DNA from: JBFHDX01 sp041584475
GTDB taxonomy: Bacteria; Pseudomonadota; Alphaproteobacteria; UBA8366; JADFVY01
Direction: 5' to 3'
Assembly (NCBI GenBank): GCA_041584475.1
Contig: JBFHDX010000043.1
Coordinates: 1 to 28,505, forward strand
Length of the DNA: 28,505 bases
The translations under genes were made by a program, and so were the position numbers. The notes under the pieces were generated by a model, which did no database searches, was not told where the DNA came from, and was given only the letters and a program-made list of their open reading frames with translations. Below, piece by piece: positions 14,637 through 22,710 of the stretch (its first letter is position 1; the number at the start of each line of letters is the position of its first letter).

Positions 14637-16037
14637 ATGAGCAGCGCGCAGGACTACGTCGTCAGGGACATCGGGCTCGCGGACTGGGGCCGCAAGGAGA
14701 TCGACATCGCCGAGACCGAGATGCCCGGCCTCATGGCGCTGCGCGAGGAGTTCGCCGCGAAGCAACCGCTGAAGGGGGCGCGCATTGCCGGCTCGCTGCA
14801 CATGACGATCCAGACGGCGGTGCTGATCGAGACGCTCACGGCGTTGGGCGCCGACGTGCGCTGGGCGTCGTGCAACATCTACTCGACACAGGATCACGCC
14901 GCCGCCGCGATCGCGGCCGGCGGCACGCCGGTGTTCGCCTACAAGGGCGAGACGCTCGACGAATACTGGGACTACAGCCACCGCATCTTCGAGTGGGGCG
15001 ACGGCGGCGTACCCAACATGATCCTCGACGACGGCGGTGACGCGACGCTGCTCATCCAGCTCGGCCGGCAGGCGGCAGCCGACGCGTCGGTCATTGCCAG
15101 CCCGGGCAACGAGGAAGAGGAGGCGCTGTTCAAGGCGATCGCCCGGCGGCTCGCGGAAAAGCCCGGCTGGTACGACAGGGTCGGAGAGGAGATCCGCGGC
15201 GTCACCGAGGAGACGACGACCGGCGTGCACCGGCTCTACGAGATGCAGAAGAAGGGGACGCTCACCTTCCCGGCGATCAACGTCAACGACTCGGTGACCA
15301 AGTCGAAGTTCGACAACAAGTACGGCTGCCGCGAGAGCCTCGTCGACGGCATACGCCGCGCGACCGACGTCATGATGGCGGGCAAGGTCGCCGTCGTCGC
15401 CGGATTCGGGGACGTCGGCAAGGGCTCGGCGGAGTCGCTGCGCAACGCCGGCTGCCGTGTGATGGTCACCGAGATCGACCCGATCTGCGCGCTGCAGGCG
15501 GCGATGGAGGGGTTCGAGGTGGTGACGATGGAGGCCGCGGCGCCGCGCGGCGACATTTTCGTGACCGCGACCGGCAACGTTGACGTCATCACCGTTGATC
15601 ACATGCGCGCCATGAAGGATCGCGCGATCGTCTGCAACATCGGCCATTTCGACTCGGAGATCCAAGTCGCGGGCCTGCGCAACTTCAAATGGAGCAACGT
15701 CAAGCCGCAGGTCGACGAGATCGAGTTCCCCGACGGCAAGCGGATCATCCTGCTGGCGGAGGGACGGCTGGTCAACCTGGGCTGCGCCACGGGCCACCCG
15801 AGCTTCGTCATGAGCGCGAGCTTCACCAACCAGGTGCTGGCGCAGATCGAGCTCTGGCAGAATTCCGGACAGTACGGCAACGAGGTCTACGTGCTGCCCA
15901 AACATCTCGACGAGAAGGTCGCGGCGTTGCACCTGGCCAAGCTGGGCGCCGAGCTCACCGCGCTTTCGCAGAAGCAGGCGGCGTATATCGGGGTCGACCG
16001 GCAGGGACCGTTCAAACCGGACCATTATCGCTACTGA
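14637..16037 (+). CDS. ahcY: Adenosylhomocysteinase
   Basis: A 466-residue S-adenosylhomocysteine hydrolase. It splits SAH to adenosine and homocysteine and so relieves product inhibition of methyltransferases. The long bacterial form is recognised by its length and by the insert around residues 170-210. Motifs: GSLHMTIQTAVLIETL, SCNIYSTQDHAAAAI, the catalytic/NAD region NVNDSVTKSKFDNKYGCRESL, and the NAD-binding GFGDVGKGSAESL. It ends in the usual GPFKPDHYRY, in which Lys and Tyr contact NAD of the neighbouring subunit. The ATG at 14637 is preceded by AGAGGA. An in-frame ATG at 14598 lies within the promoter and is rejected. divL starts 57 bases downstream with its own promoter. Confidence 0.97.
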   Translation: MSSAQDYVVRDIGLADWGRKEIDIAETEMPGLMALREEFAAKQPLKGARIAGSLHMTIQTAVLIETLTALGADVRWASCNIYSTQDHAAAAIAAGGTPVFAYKGETLDEYWDYSHRIFEWGDGGVPNMILDDGGDATLLIQLGRQAAADASVIASPGNEEEEALFKAIARRLAEKPGWYDRVGEEIRGVTEETTTGVHRLYEMQKKGTLTFPAINVNDSVTKSKFDNKYGCRESLVDGIRRATDVMMAGKVAVVAGFGDVGKGSAESLRNAGCRVMVTEIDPICALQAAMEGFEVVTMEAAAPRGDIFVTATGNVDVITVDHMRAMKDRAIVCNIGHFDSEIQVAGLRNFKWSNVKPQVDEIEFPDGKRIILLAEGRLVNLGCATGHPSFVMSASFTNQVLAQIELWQNSGQYGNEVYVLPKHLDEKVAALHLAKLGAELTALSQKQAAYIGVDRQGPFKPDHYRY

Positions 16038-16058
16038 CGGTCACCGTGGTGTGTACGC

Positions 16059-16087
16059 TTGTGTGTCGACCGACGCTTACCTAAACT
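16059..16087 (+). promoter_or_regulatory. Putative divL promoter
   Basis: TTGTGT (16059-16064), a 17-base spacer and TAAACT (16082-16087). The start is predicted at 16094, one base before the chosen GTG at 16095. No Shine-Dalgarno is present. The TTG at 16059 that could be read as an earlier start codon coincides with the -35 box. Confidence 0.4.
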
Positions 16088-16094
16088 GGCCGCC

Positions 16095-18530
16095 GTGAAG
16101 CGCGGTACGATATTGAGTCGCGGGTGGCCGGCCTCGGCGGCATTACTGGGTATTGCGTCGCCGGCCATGGCCGCCGACGGTCCTTCGCCGACCGTCGTCA
16201 CGGGACTCGGCCTCGGGCTGGCCGCCGCGACGGTTCTCGCCTTCATCCTTGCGATCGCGCTCGTCCGCACCCGGCGGCGGGAGGCGGACAGCCGGCGCCT
16301 CGTCGAGTGCTGCCCGGTCGGCGTCGTCGCCTGGGCTGACGGCGCCGCCGCGATCTCGATGCCGGCCGCAACGCTGCTGGGCCTCAAAGCGGCTTCCGAC
16401 GCCCTCGCCGGCGACGACGCCGATCGTGCGGTGCTGTCCGCACTGGACGGCACCGCGACGGCCTCGCTCGAGAAGGCCCTGGCGGCACTGCACGACGACG
16501 GAACCGCCTTCGAGGAACGTGCCGTCGCGGGCGACGGACGCAGCCTCGTGCTGCGCGGCGAGCGCACGCAGCGTGGCGACCTGTTGTGGGTCGCCGACGG
16601 GTCGCAGGAAGCGGAGCTCTCGCGCCGGCTGGCCGAGCGGACGGGCGAGGCCGACAGGTTGCGTGCGGTGCTCGACGCGCTGCCGCTGCCGGTGTGGTGG
16701 CGGCGCCGCGACACGAGACTCGCCGGCTGCAACACCGCCTATGCGGAGGCGGTCGACGCCGACCGCGACAAAGTGCTGAGCGAGGGCCGCGAGCTGGGAG
16801 CGGCCTACATCGAACGCGGCGGCCGGGCGCTGGCGGAGCGCGCGGCGCGCACCAGCATGGCGCAGTCCGAAAGCCATCACGTCGTGATCCGCGGCAGCCG
16901 GCATCTGCTCGAATTCACCGAGATCCCGTTGCCCGGCGAGGACGGTGGCAGTGCCGGCCTGGCGACGGACGCCACTGGGCTCGAGGCGCTGCAGGACCAG
17001 CTCGCCGACCATATCGCCGCCCACGCCGACGTGCTCGAGGGCCTGCATACGGCGATCGCCATCTTCGGTGCCGACAAGCGCCTGAAATTCTTCAATACGG
17101 CCTATGCGAACCTGACCGGCGTCGACCGCTCGCTGCTGCAGGGCGAGCCGAGCCTGAGCGAGATCCTCGAGTGGCTGCGCGAGCGGCGGCGCCTCCCGGA
17201 ATACGCCGATTTCCCGGCCTTCAAGAGCGATCGTAACCGCTGGTTCAACTCGCTGATCGAGCCGATCGAGGAGCTCATGCACCTGCCGGATCAGACCATG
17301 ATCCGCTCGGTCGCCTCGCCGCACCCGCTCGGCGGCCTCGTCTTCGCGATGGAGGACGTCACCGACACCCTGGCGCTCGAGAGCTCCTACAACACGCTGA
17401 TCGAGGTGCAGCGCGAGACCCTCAACAACCTGCACGAAGGCGTCGCCGTGTTCGGCGGCGACGGCCGCCTCAAACTGTCGAACCCAGAACTGGCGCGGAT
17501 CTGGAACCTGCCCGACGAGAAGCTCGATGGCGGGCCGCATATCGCCGAGCTGGTCGATGCGGCGCGCGACTTCTTCCCGCCGAACGCGGACTGGGCTCGG
17601 CTCAAGCAGCGGATCATCCTGATGGTGACCGAGCGCTCGGTGCGCAGCGGCCGGCTGCGCCGCACCGACGACTCGGTGGTGCGCTACGCCCTCGTGCCGC
17701 TGCCCGACGGCAACACCGTGCTCAGCTTCCTCGACGTGTCCGACAGTGCGCGCGTCGAACGGGCGCTCCGCGAGCGCAACATCGCGCTCGAGAACGCCGA
17801 CCGCATCAAGTCTGAGTTCATCGGCAACGTCAGCTACGAGCTGCGCACGCCGCTGAACGCCATCGTCGGCTTCACCGAGATCCTCGACAACCGCTATTTC
17901 GGCGAGCTGACCGATCGCCAGGCGGAATATGTCGAGTGCATCCTGCAGGCCTCGACGCATCTGATGGCGTTGATCGACGACATCCTCGACCTGGCGACGA
18001 TCGAGGCCGGCTACATGGCGCTCGACCTGCAGCCGGTCAACGTGCACGCGCTGCTCGAGGGGCTGGTCGACGTCGCCGCCGACCGCGCCGAGCAGGCGGG
18101 CCTGAAGATCAAGATCGACTGCCCGAAGGACATCGGCACGCTGCAGGCCGACTCGGTGCGCCTGCGCCAGGCCCTGTTCAACCTCGTCTCCAACGCCATC
18201 CAGTTCACGCCGTCCGGCGGCGCCATCACGCTGTCGGCACGGCGCAAGGCCGGCGAGATGCTGTTGACCGTCTCGGACACCGGCATCGGCATCGCCCCCG
18301 AGCACCAGTCGCGCGTCTTCGAGAAGTTCGAGCGCGGCGATCCGCAGGCGCGCGAGTCCGGAACCGGCCTCGGCCTGGCGCTCGTCAAGAGCCTGATCGA
18401 GCTGCACGGCGGCTCCGTCGAGCTCGACAGCGCGGTCGGCAAGGGCACGCGCGCGCTGTGCCGCCTGCCGACCGGCGCCGTGTTGCGCAAGGCGCCGGCG
18501 GTCGGGCCGGAGGAGCGCCGCGCCGGCTGA
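16095..18530 (+). CDS. divL: DivL-type PAS-domain tyrosine-substituted sensor kinase
   Basis: An 811-residue membrane-anchored protein. Two hydrophobic segments lie at about residues 8-28 (signal-like, ending SPAMAADG) and 33-56, followed by an Arg-rich stretch, a cytoplasmic region with about three PAS-like repeats (near 200-300, 320-430 and 450-560), and a kinase core. In the H box the phospho-acceptor His is replaced by Tyr: NVSYELRTPLNAIVGF with Y581. This is the hallmark of Caulobacter DivL (Tyr550), which modulates the CckA-ChpT-CtrA phosphorelay and asymmetric division as a scaffold and not as an ordinary kinase. The ATPase domain looks complete: N box NLVSNAIQFTPSGG (about 696), DTGIGIAP, and GTGLGLALVKSLIELHGG (about 756). 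The GTG start is chosen for its Lys-Arg-hydrophobic N terminus and the promoter just upstream. Downstream of divL, the tsaE-amgK-murU-addB genes expected next are displaced by about 4.9 kb. Confidence 0.88.
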   Translation: MKRGTILSRGWPASAALLGIASPAMAADGPSPTVVTGLGLGLAAATVLAFILAIALVRTRRREADSRRLVECCPVGVVAWADGAAAISMPAATLLGLKAASDALAGDDADRAVLSALDGTATASLEKALAALHDDGTAFEERAVAGDGRSLVLRGERTQRGDLLWVADGSQEAELSRRLAERTGEADRLRAVLDALPLPVWWRRRDTRLAGCNTAYAEAVDADRDKVLSEGRELGAAYIERGGRALAERAARTSMAQSESHHVVIRGSRHLLEFTEIPLPGEDGGSAGLATDATGLEALQDQLADHIAAHADVLEGLHTAIAIFGADKRLKFFNTAYANLTGVDRSLLQGEPSLSEILEWLRERRRLPEYADFPAFKSDRNRWFNSLIEPIEELMHLPDQTMIRSVASPHPLGGLVFAMEDVTDTLALESSYNTLIEVQRETLNNLHEGVAVFGGDGRLKLSNPELARIWNLPDEKLDGGPHIAELVDAARDFFPPNADWARLKQRIILMVTERSVRSGRLRRTDDSVVRYALVPLPDGNTVLSFLDVSDSARVERALRERNIALENADRIKSEFIGNVSYELRTPLNAIVGFTEILDNRYFGELTDRQAEYVECILQASTHLMALIDDILDLATIEAGYMALDLQPVNVHALLEGLVDVAADRAEQAGLKIKIDCPKDIGTLQADSVRLRQALFNLVSNAIQFTPSGGAITLSARRKAGEMLLTVSDTGIGIAPEHQSRVFEKFERGDPQARESGTGLGLALVKSLIELHGGSVELDSAVGKGTRALCRLPTGAVLRKAPAVGPEERRAG

Positions 18531-18548
18531 TCCCGCCCGGCGACTGCA

Positions 18549-18567
18549 GCGCGCGGGGGCCGCGCGC
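18549..18567. terminator. GC hairpin between convergent divL and reductase genes
   Basis: GCGCGCGG and CCGCGCGC form an 8-bp perfect stem around a GGG loop in the 41-base gap between two convergent genes. No T-tract is present on either side, so a bidirectional or Rho-assisted terminator is the best guess. Confidence 0.45.
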
Positions 18568-18571
18568 GGCA

Positions 18572-19597
18572 TCAGCCGCCGCCGGGGATGCCCTTCGTCG
18601 TCGAGTACTCGAAATGCAGGGCGCGCCCGTCGAAGACCATGGGGTAGGCCGCGTGGGCGGCGCACGCCGCCTCGGCGAAGCCGGTGAGGATGAGCTTCAG
18701 CTTGCCCGGATAGGCGGTGATGTCGCCGACGGCGAAGATGCCGGCACGGTTGGTCTGGCACGTCGCCGGGTCGACCACGAGATGGTGCCGCTCGATGTCG
18801 AGCGACCAGTCCGCGATCGGCCCGAGCGTCATGGCGAGGCCGAAGAACGGCAGCAGCGCATCGGCCTCGAGGCGCCGGCGGTTGCCGTCGAGATCGGCGG
18901 CGACGACGGCGTCGAGCCGCCCGTCCGCGCCCTCGAGCCCGGCGAGCTGGAACGGGATGACGAGCTCCACCGTGCCCGCCTGGGCAAGCTCGTGCAGCCG
19001 CCGCACGCTCTCCGGCGCGGCGCGGAACTTGGCGCGCCGGTGGACGACGTAGACCTGCGCCGCGACCTCGGCCAGCGACAGCGCCCAGTCGACCGCGGAG
19101 TCGCCGCCGCCGGCGATGACCACGCGCTTGCCGGCGAAGTCGTTCCGCCGCAGCACCATGTAGTGCACGCTCCTGCCCTCGAATTCCTCGATCCCGGCGA
19201 GCGGCGGCCGGTTCGGGCCGAACGCGCCGGCCCCCGCCGCGATGACGACGACGCCGGCGTCGATCAGCGTGCCGGCGGAGGTCTGCAGCCGCCAGCGGCC
19301 GTTCGCGCCGGCCGGCTCGAGACCGACGACCTGCTGCCCGAGATGGTAGGTCGGCCGGAACGGCTCCGCCTGCAGGCGTAGCTGCTCGATCAGTTCGGCC
19401 GCGGCCACGCGCGGCATGCCGGGGATGTCGTAGATCGGCTTCTCAGGATAGAGCGCGGCGCATTGGCCGCCGACGATCTCCAGCGTGTCGACGACGTGCG
19501 CCGACATGTCGAGCATGCCGAACTCGAAGATGGCGAACAGGCCGACCGGCCCGGCACCGATGATGGCGACGTCGCAGGTCTGGGGATCGGCGGTCAT
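18572..19597 (-). CDS. Ferredoxin/flavodoxin-NADP+ reductase, thioredoxin-reductase-like type
   Basis: A 341-residue FAD flavoprotein of the FNR type first described in Chlorobium and Bacillus YumC. It moves electrons between NADP(H) and ferredoxin. The FAD-binding GAGPVG is at residues 14-19, EIVGGQCAALYPEKPIYDIPG follows, and the NADP-binding GGGDSAVDWAL is near 160. The GDITAYPGKLKLI segment binds flavin. The redox-active CxxC of true thioredoxin reductases is absent from the region before the NADP motif, which favours FNR. The C terminus STTKGIPGGG is the usual family ending. The ATG at 19597 gives the standard N terminus. Its first 34 codons and promoter are duplicated 2.6 kb away. It is convergent with divL and divergent from the sulfatase. 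Confidence 0.93.
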   Translation of the reverse strand: MTADPQTCDVAIIGAGPVGLFAIFEFGMLDMSAHVVDTLEIVGGQCAALYPEKPIYDIPGMPRVAAAELIEQLRLQAEPFRPTYHLGQQVVGLEPAGANGRWRLQTSAGTLIDAGVVVIAAGAGAFGPNRPPLAGIEEFEGRSVHYMVLRRNDFAGKRVVIAGGGDSAVDWALSLAEVAAQVYVVHRRAKFRAAPESVRRLHELAQAGTVELVIPFQLAGLEGADGRLDAVVAADLDGNRRRLEADALLPFFGLAMTLGPIADWSLDIERHHLVVDPATCQTNRAGIFAVGDITAYPGKLKLILTGFAEAACAAHAAYPMVFDGRALHFEYSTTKGIPGGG

Positions 19598-19645
19598 GGC
19601 ACGGCCTATGGCACAGATCGGGCGGTTCCCGCAAGCATGCGCGGC
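19495..19645. repeat. 151-bp direct repeat, copy 1 (5' end and promoter of the reductase gene)
   Basis: This block matches 22119-22269 at a constant offset of 2624 bases with three mismatches by eye (19508, 19584 and 19637). It covers the first 34 codons of the reductase gene and 48 bases upstream, including the gene's promoter. Copy 1 belongs to the intact gene. Confidence 0.97.
19606..19634 (-). promoter_or_regulatory. Putative reductase promoter
   Basis: On the minus strand TTGCGG (19629-19634), 17 bases, then CCATAG (19606-19611), or CATAGG with an 18-base spacer. The ATG at 19597 begins 8 to 9 bases further on, so the transcript would be almost leaderless. The block is copied intact in the second repeat. 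Confidence 0.4.
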
Positions 19646-19861
19646 GACGGGTCAGGTTTCCGGGACGAAATTGCACGCTCTGAGCGAGCGAGTCGGGCCG
19701 TCACCTCGGTTCATGACCCCGACGCCGTCATGGGGCGGTGTAGCCGCGAGACCGCCTCACCGTCCTCAGCCGACCAAAATCCCGCTTTTTGTGAGGCGAA
19801 TAGAGCTCACGGCCGGTATGGTAGATTCCGACCGGTGGGCATCATGGGAGGAGGCGTGATT

Positions 19862-21430
19862 ATGAGATTGGTAATGCTGGTGGCAGTTCTCGCGATGGCG
19901 GTCGTGCTCGGACTGTCTTCTGCCAACGCCCAGTCGGGCAAGCCGAACATTCTTGTGATCATGGCCGATGATGTCGGTTGGGCCAGCCTCAGTTCCTATC
20001 ATCAGGGAGTGCAGAGCACACGGACGCCGAACATCGACCGGCTGGCGGCAGAAGGCATGCGCTTTACCGACTATTACGCACAGCCTTCGTGTACCGCCGG
20101 ACGATCGGCCTTCCTGACCGGTCAGTTCCCGGTACGCACCGGATTGCACACGGTCGGGCTCCCCGGTGATCCAGCCGGCCTGAGCGCGAAGGATCCAACG
20201 CTCGCCGAAATGCTCAAGCCGCTCGGCTACAGGACCGGTCAGTTTGGCAAGAATCATCTGGGCGATCTCAACGAATTTCTGCCGACCGCGCACGGCTTCG
20301 ACGAATTCTGGGGATGGCTATACCATCTCAATGCCCTCGAATACACTTCCGACCCCGACTGGCCTGACGACGAGGAGTTCACCAATCAGTTCGGCCCGCG
20401 TAACCTGATCCACTCGTTCGCGACCGATACCGGCGATCCGACGGTTGATCCACGATGGGGCAGGGTGGGCAAGCAGAGGATACAGGACGTCGGCGCCGCG
20501 CCGCCTGAACGACAAAAGACGCTCGATGATGATGTCGCTCGCTACACAATTGACTTCATCGAGCGGGCTGTTGCGGAAGAGGCTCCGTTCTTCGTGTGGA
20601 TGGCGCCGGCGCGGGCGCATATCTGGACGCATCTGAAGGACGAGTACGAGGCGCTCCTGGGCGACGGTCGCGGGCTTCAGGACGTTGTCATGAGGGAGCT
20701 CGATGACACCGTTGGCAGAGTAATGAAGAGGCTCGACGAACTCGGCATAGCCGACAATACCATCGTCGTCTTCACCTCCGACAATGGCCCGGAAACGCTA
20801 ACTTGGCCGGACGGCGGCACAACGCCTTTCCACGGCGAGAAGGGGACCACCTGGGAAGGCGGCTTCCGCGTGCCGGCCATAATCCGCTGGCCGGGAAAAG
20901 TCGTGGCAAATTCCTTGGTGAACGAGATTTTCGACAGCATGGACTGGATGCCGACACTCGTCGCGGCGGCCGGTGGCCCGAATGACCTCCCGAAGCAGCT
21001 TCGTGAGGGCTATCGCGGCTACAAGGTGCATCTCGACGGGTACAACCAGCTCGATCTGCTGCTCGGCAACGGGCCGTCCAAGCGCAAAGAGATCGTCTAT
21101 TACGAGGGCACGACCCTGCAGGCCATACGCTATGCCGACTGGAAGGCGCACTTCATCATCCAGCCTGAGGGCTGGTTCGGCCCGAAGGTGAAGCTGAATG
21201 CGCCATTGCTCATTAACCTGCGTCGCGATCCTTACGAAAAAGCGCCCGAGGAGTCGGGTCTGTATCTCGAATGGATGGGAAAGAAAATGTGGGCGTTCGG
21301 TCCGACGAAGCGGCTCGTGCAGCAGCACATCGCCAGTTTGGCCGAATTTCCGCCGCGGCGCGCGTCGACCTCCTCCAACGCGGACGAGATGAAAGAGAGA
21401 GCACGCGAGGACCACGGCTTCGCACAATAA
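19862..21430 (+). CDS. Secreted arylsulfatase-type sulfatase (formylglycine type)
   Basis: A 522-residue type I sulfatase that hydrolyses sulfate esters, probably in the periplasm. Residues 1-23 form a signal peptide (MRLVMLVAVL to ANA, cleavage before QSGKPN). The calcium-binding pair is D36-D37 in MADDVGW. The formylglycine precursor is C77 in PSCTAGRSAFLTGQ, a C-x-A-x-R form of the usual C-x-P-x-R, and is followed by the expected G. Later metal ligands are D307-N308 (TSDNGPE). The substrate is unknown. The ATG at 19862 is chosen because GGAGGAGG lies 7 bases upstream; an ATG at 19844 sits before that site. Base composition is visibly less GC-rich than the neighbours and codon use is more relaxed. 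With the repeats on either side, this suggests the gene came in by transfer. No sulfatase-maturing enzyme gene is nearby. Confidence 0.93.
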   Translation: MRLVMLVAVLAMAVVLGLSSANAQSGKPNILVIMADDVGWASLSSYHQGVQSTRTPNIDRLAAEGMRFTDYYAQPSCTAGRSAFLTGQFPVRTGLHTVGLPGDPAGLSAKDPTLAEMLKPLGYRTGQFGKNHLGDLNEFLPTAHGFDEFWGWLYHLNALEYTSDPDWPDDEEFTNQFGPRNLIHSFATDTGDPTVDPRWGRVGKQRIQDVGAAPPERQKTLDDDVARYTIDFIERAVAEEAPFFVWMAPARAHIWTHLKDEYEALLGDGRGLQDVVMRELDDTVGRVMKRLDELGIADNTIVVFTSDNGPETLTWPDGGTTPFHGEKGTTWEGGFRVPAIIRWPGKVVANSLVNEIFDSMDWMPTLVAAAGGPNDLPKQLREGYRGYKVHLDGYNQLDLLLGNGPSKRKEIVYYEGTTLQAIRYADWKAHFIIQPEGWFGPKVKLNAPLLINLRRDPYEKAPEESGLYLEWMGKKMWAFGPTKRLVQQHIASLAEFPPRRASTSSNADEMKERAREDHGFAQ

Positions 21431-21547
21431 TCATGGGCACAGAGGCACTGGCGTGGGTCGACACTGTTGGGCAGTCGGCACGCCACAGCTGCTTCGACTC
21501 GTGGTCAAGACAGACAAGGGTATCGCTCTCCAGCGCGCCGAGGCCAC

Positions 21548-22118
21548 ATGACGTATCCGAGCCGGTTGATCGCGACGTGTGCGCTGATACTGCTTTCGAC
21601 CGCACCGACGGCGTCAGGACCGCGGAGCACAGCACATGATTACGTCGGTTCCCAGGCTTGCGGGGGCTGTCATGTGGGGCAGATGAAGTCCTGGCAAGGC
21701 GCGCATCACGCCCAAGCCTGGACCGCTCCTGACGAAGCAACGGTGCTCGGCGATTTCGACGATGCGGATTTGGCGCATCGCGGCGACGGCATCCGGTTTT
21801 CGCGTCGCGACGCTGGTTCTTCGTCACGACAGACAGGCCGGGTGGCGTAGTTCGCGAATTCCAGGTGCCCGGCATCATCGGCGTGGAGCCACTCCAGCAA
21901 TATATCGTCGAGACCGGGCCGGGTCGCCTGCAGGCGCTGGATGTCGCGTGGGATGTCGAGAGCAAAAGATGGTGCCACCTTTACTCCGACGATAACCTGG
22001 AAGGCGGTAATGGGCTGCACTGGACCGGCCCGCACAAGACGTGGAACGCCCGCTGCGCCGAGTGTCACGCCACCGGATTCTAAAAGAACTACGATCGGCG
22101 AACCCGCCGTTGCACGAG
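21548..22118 (+). pseudogene. Decayed multiheme cytochrome c of the TPR-cytochrome family, N-terminal remnant
   Basis: An ATG at 21548 opens a secreted protein with a signal peptide (LIATCALILLSTAPTASG) and then YVGSQACGGCHVGQMKSWQGAHH, the first CxxCH heme site. The frame ends at a TAG at 21848. Shifting by one base near 21811-21813 restores WFFVTTDRPGGVVREFQ, GVEPLQQYIVETGPGRLQALDVAWD, LHWTGPHKTWN and a second heme site CAECH. One lost base (GGC to GC) explains the shift. A TAA at 22081 then interrupts the restored frame just before KNYD, where the family continues. At 22119 the sequence turns into repeat copy 2. Only about 190 residues of a protein that in relatives runs to several hundred residues with TPR repeats remain, so no functional product is expected. 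Confidence 0.85.
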
Positions 22119-22221
22119 CGTGCGCCGACATGCCGAGCATGCCGAACTCGAAGATGGCGAACAGGCCGACCGGCCCGGCACCGATGATGGCGACGTCGCA
22201 GGTCTGGAGATCGGCGGTCAT
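22119..22221 (-). pseudogene. 5' fragment of the ferredoxin-NADP reductase gene
   Basis: The first 34 codons of the reductase are repeated here, including the FAD-binding GAGPVG, with two amino-acid changes relative to the intact gene (Pro5 to Leu, Asp30 to Gly). After that the frame runs antisense into the cytochrome remnant and encodes nothing recognisable. The promoter copy is intact, so it could drive transcription antisense to the cytochrome remnant. Confidence 0.9.
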
Positions 22222-22269
22222 GGCACGGCCTATGGCACAGATCGGGCGGTTCCCGCAAGCGTGCGCGGC
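22119..22269. repeat. 151-bp direct repeat, copy 2
   Basis: A second copy of 19495-19645 in the same orientation, differing at three positions. Left of it lies the broken cytochrome gene; right of it lies the gene-free stretch before the small membrane protein. Together the copies bracket 2.47 kb holding the sulfatase and the cytochrome remnant. Confidence 0.97.
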
Positions 22270-22444
22270 CGCGGCGGCTGTCACCGGCCGGCACACCGTG
22301 CTGCGGCGGATTGCACCGGGGGCCGGGCCGTCAAAGAAAGGGGACGCATTGGACAGATGCGGCGCCGGTGAAGGCAATAGACCGCGGGTTACCGCGGGGG
22401 CTCGAGTGCGTTTCCAGCGTCGGAATTTGGGTATCTTGAATAGC

Positions 22445-22460
22445 AATATATCGATATATT
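22445..22460. promoter_or_regulatory. Perfect AT-rich 16-base palindrome
   Basis: AATATATCGATATATT reads the same on both strands and lies in a short AT-rich island within GC-rich sequence. It has the look of a repressor operator but is more than 300 bases from the next start codon. No regulator can be named. Confidence 0.4.
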
Positions 22461-22620
22461 ACGACTTTTACGGGTATTCGGAGAACGATCACACCCGTGA
22501 ATCGTGGGGGGAGGCGTACGTTCGGCTGTCGGACCTGGTCCGGTGCCGAACAGCAAGGGGGTCACTTTGCGCGCCTGTCCTGGCCGGAAGCGATCGCCCG
22601 CCCCCTGGCACGCCGCCGTC

Positions 22621-22644
22621 GGAACGAATGACCCGGTTCGTTCC
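22621..22644. promoter_or_regulatory. Inverted repeat upstream of the small membrane protein promoter
   Basis: GGAACGAA and its exact reverse complement TTCGTTCC are separated by 8 bases. The element ends 37 bases before the -35 box of the following promoter, where an activator or repressor could bind. Confidence 0.4.
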
Positions 22645-22681
22645 GCGCTGGCCCATCGAAGCCAAGGACGCCCCGCCGCCA

Positions 22682-22710
22682 TTGCGGGGGGCTCGACAGC
22701 CGCGTACAAA
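22682..22710 (+). promoter_or_regulatory. Putative promoter of the small membrane protein gene
   Basis: TTGCGG (22682-22687), a 17-base spacer and TACAAA (22705-22710). Both hexamers, the spacing and parts of the flanks are the same as in the tsaE promoter at 23365-23393. The leader would be about 54 bases and carries a GAGGAGAGG ribosome binding site. Confidence 0.5.

Noticed and set aside
16143..18761. 872-codon minus-strand open frame opposite divL
   Set aside because: Antisense shadow with no recognisable motif; divL has full kinase motifs on the plus strand.
19495..22269. Insertion sequence or composite transposon explanation for the repeats
   Set aside because: The repeats are pieces of a housekeeping gene in direct orientation, with no transposase gene or terminal inverted repeats between them.
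21706..22446. Minus-strand frame beginning like the ferredoxin-NADP reductase
   Set aside because: Only 34 codons match the reductase, within repeat copy 2. The rest is antisense to the cytochrome remnant, so it is a fragment and not a second gene.
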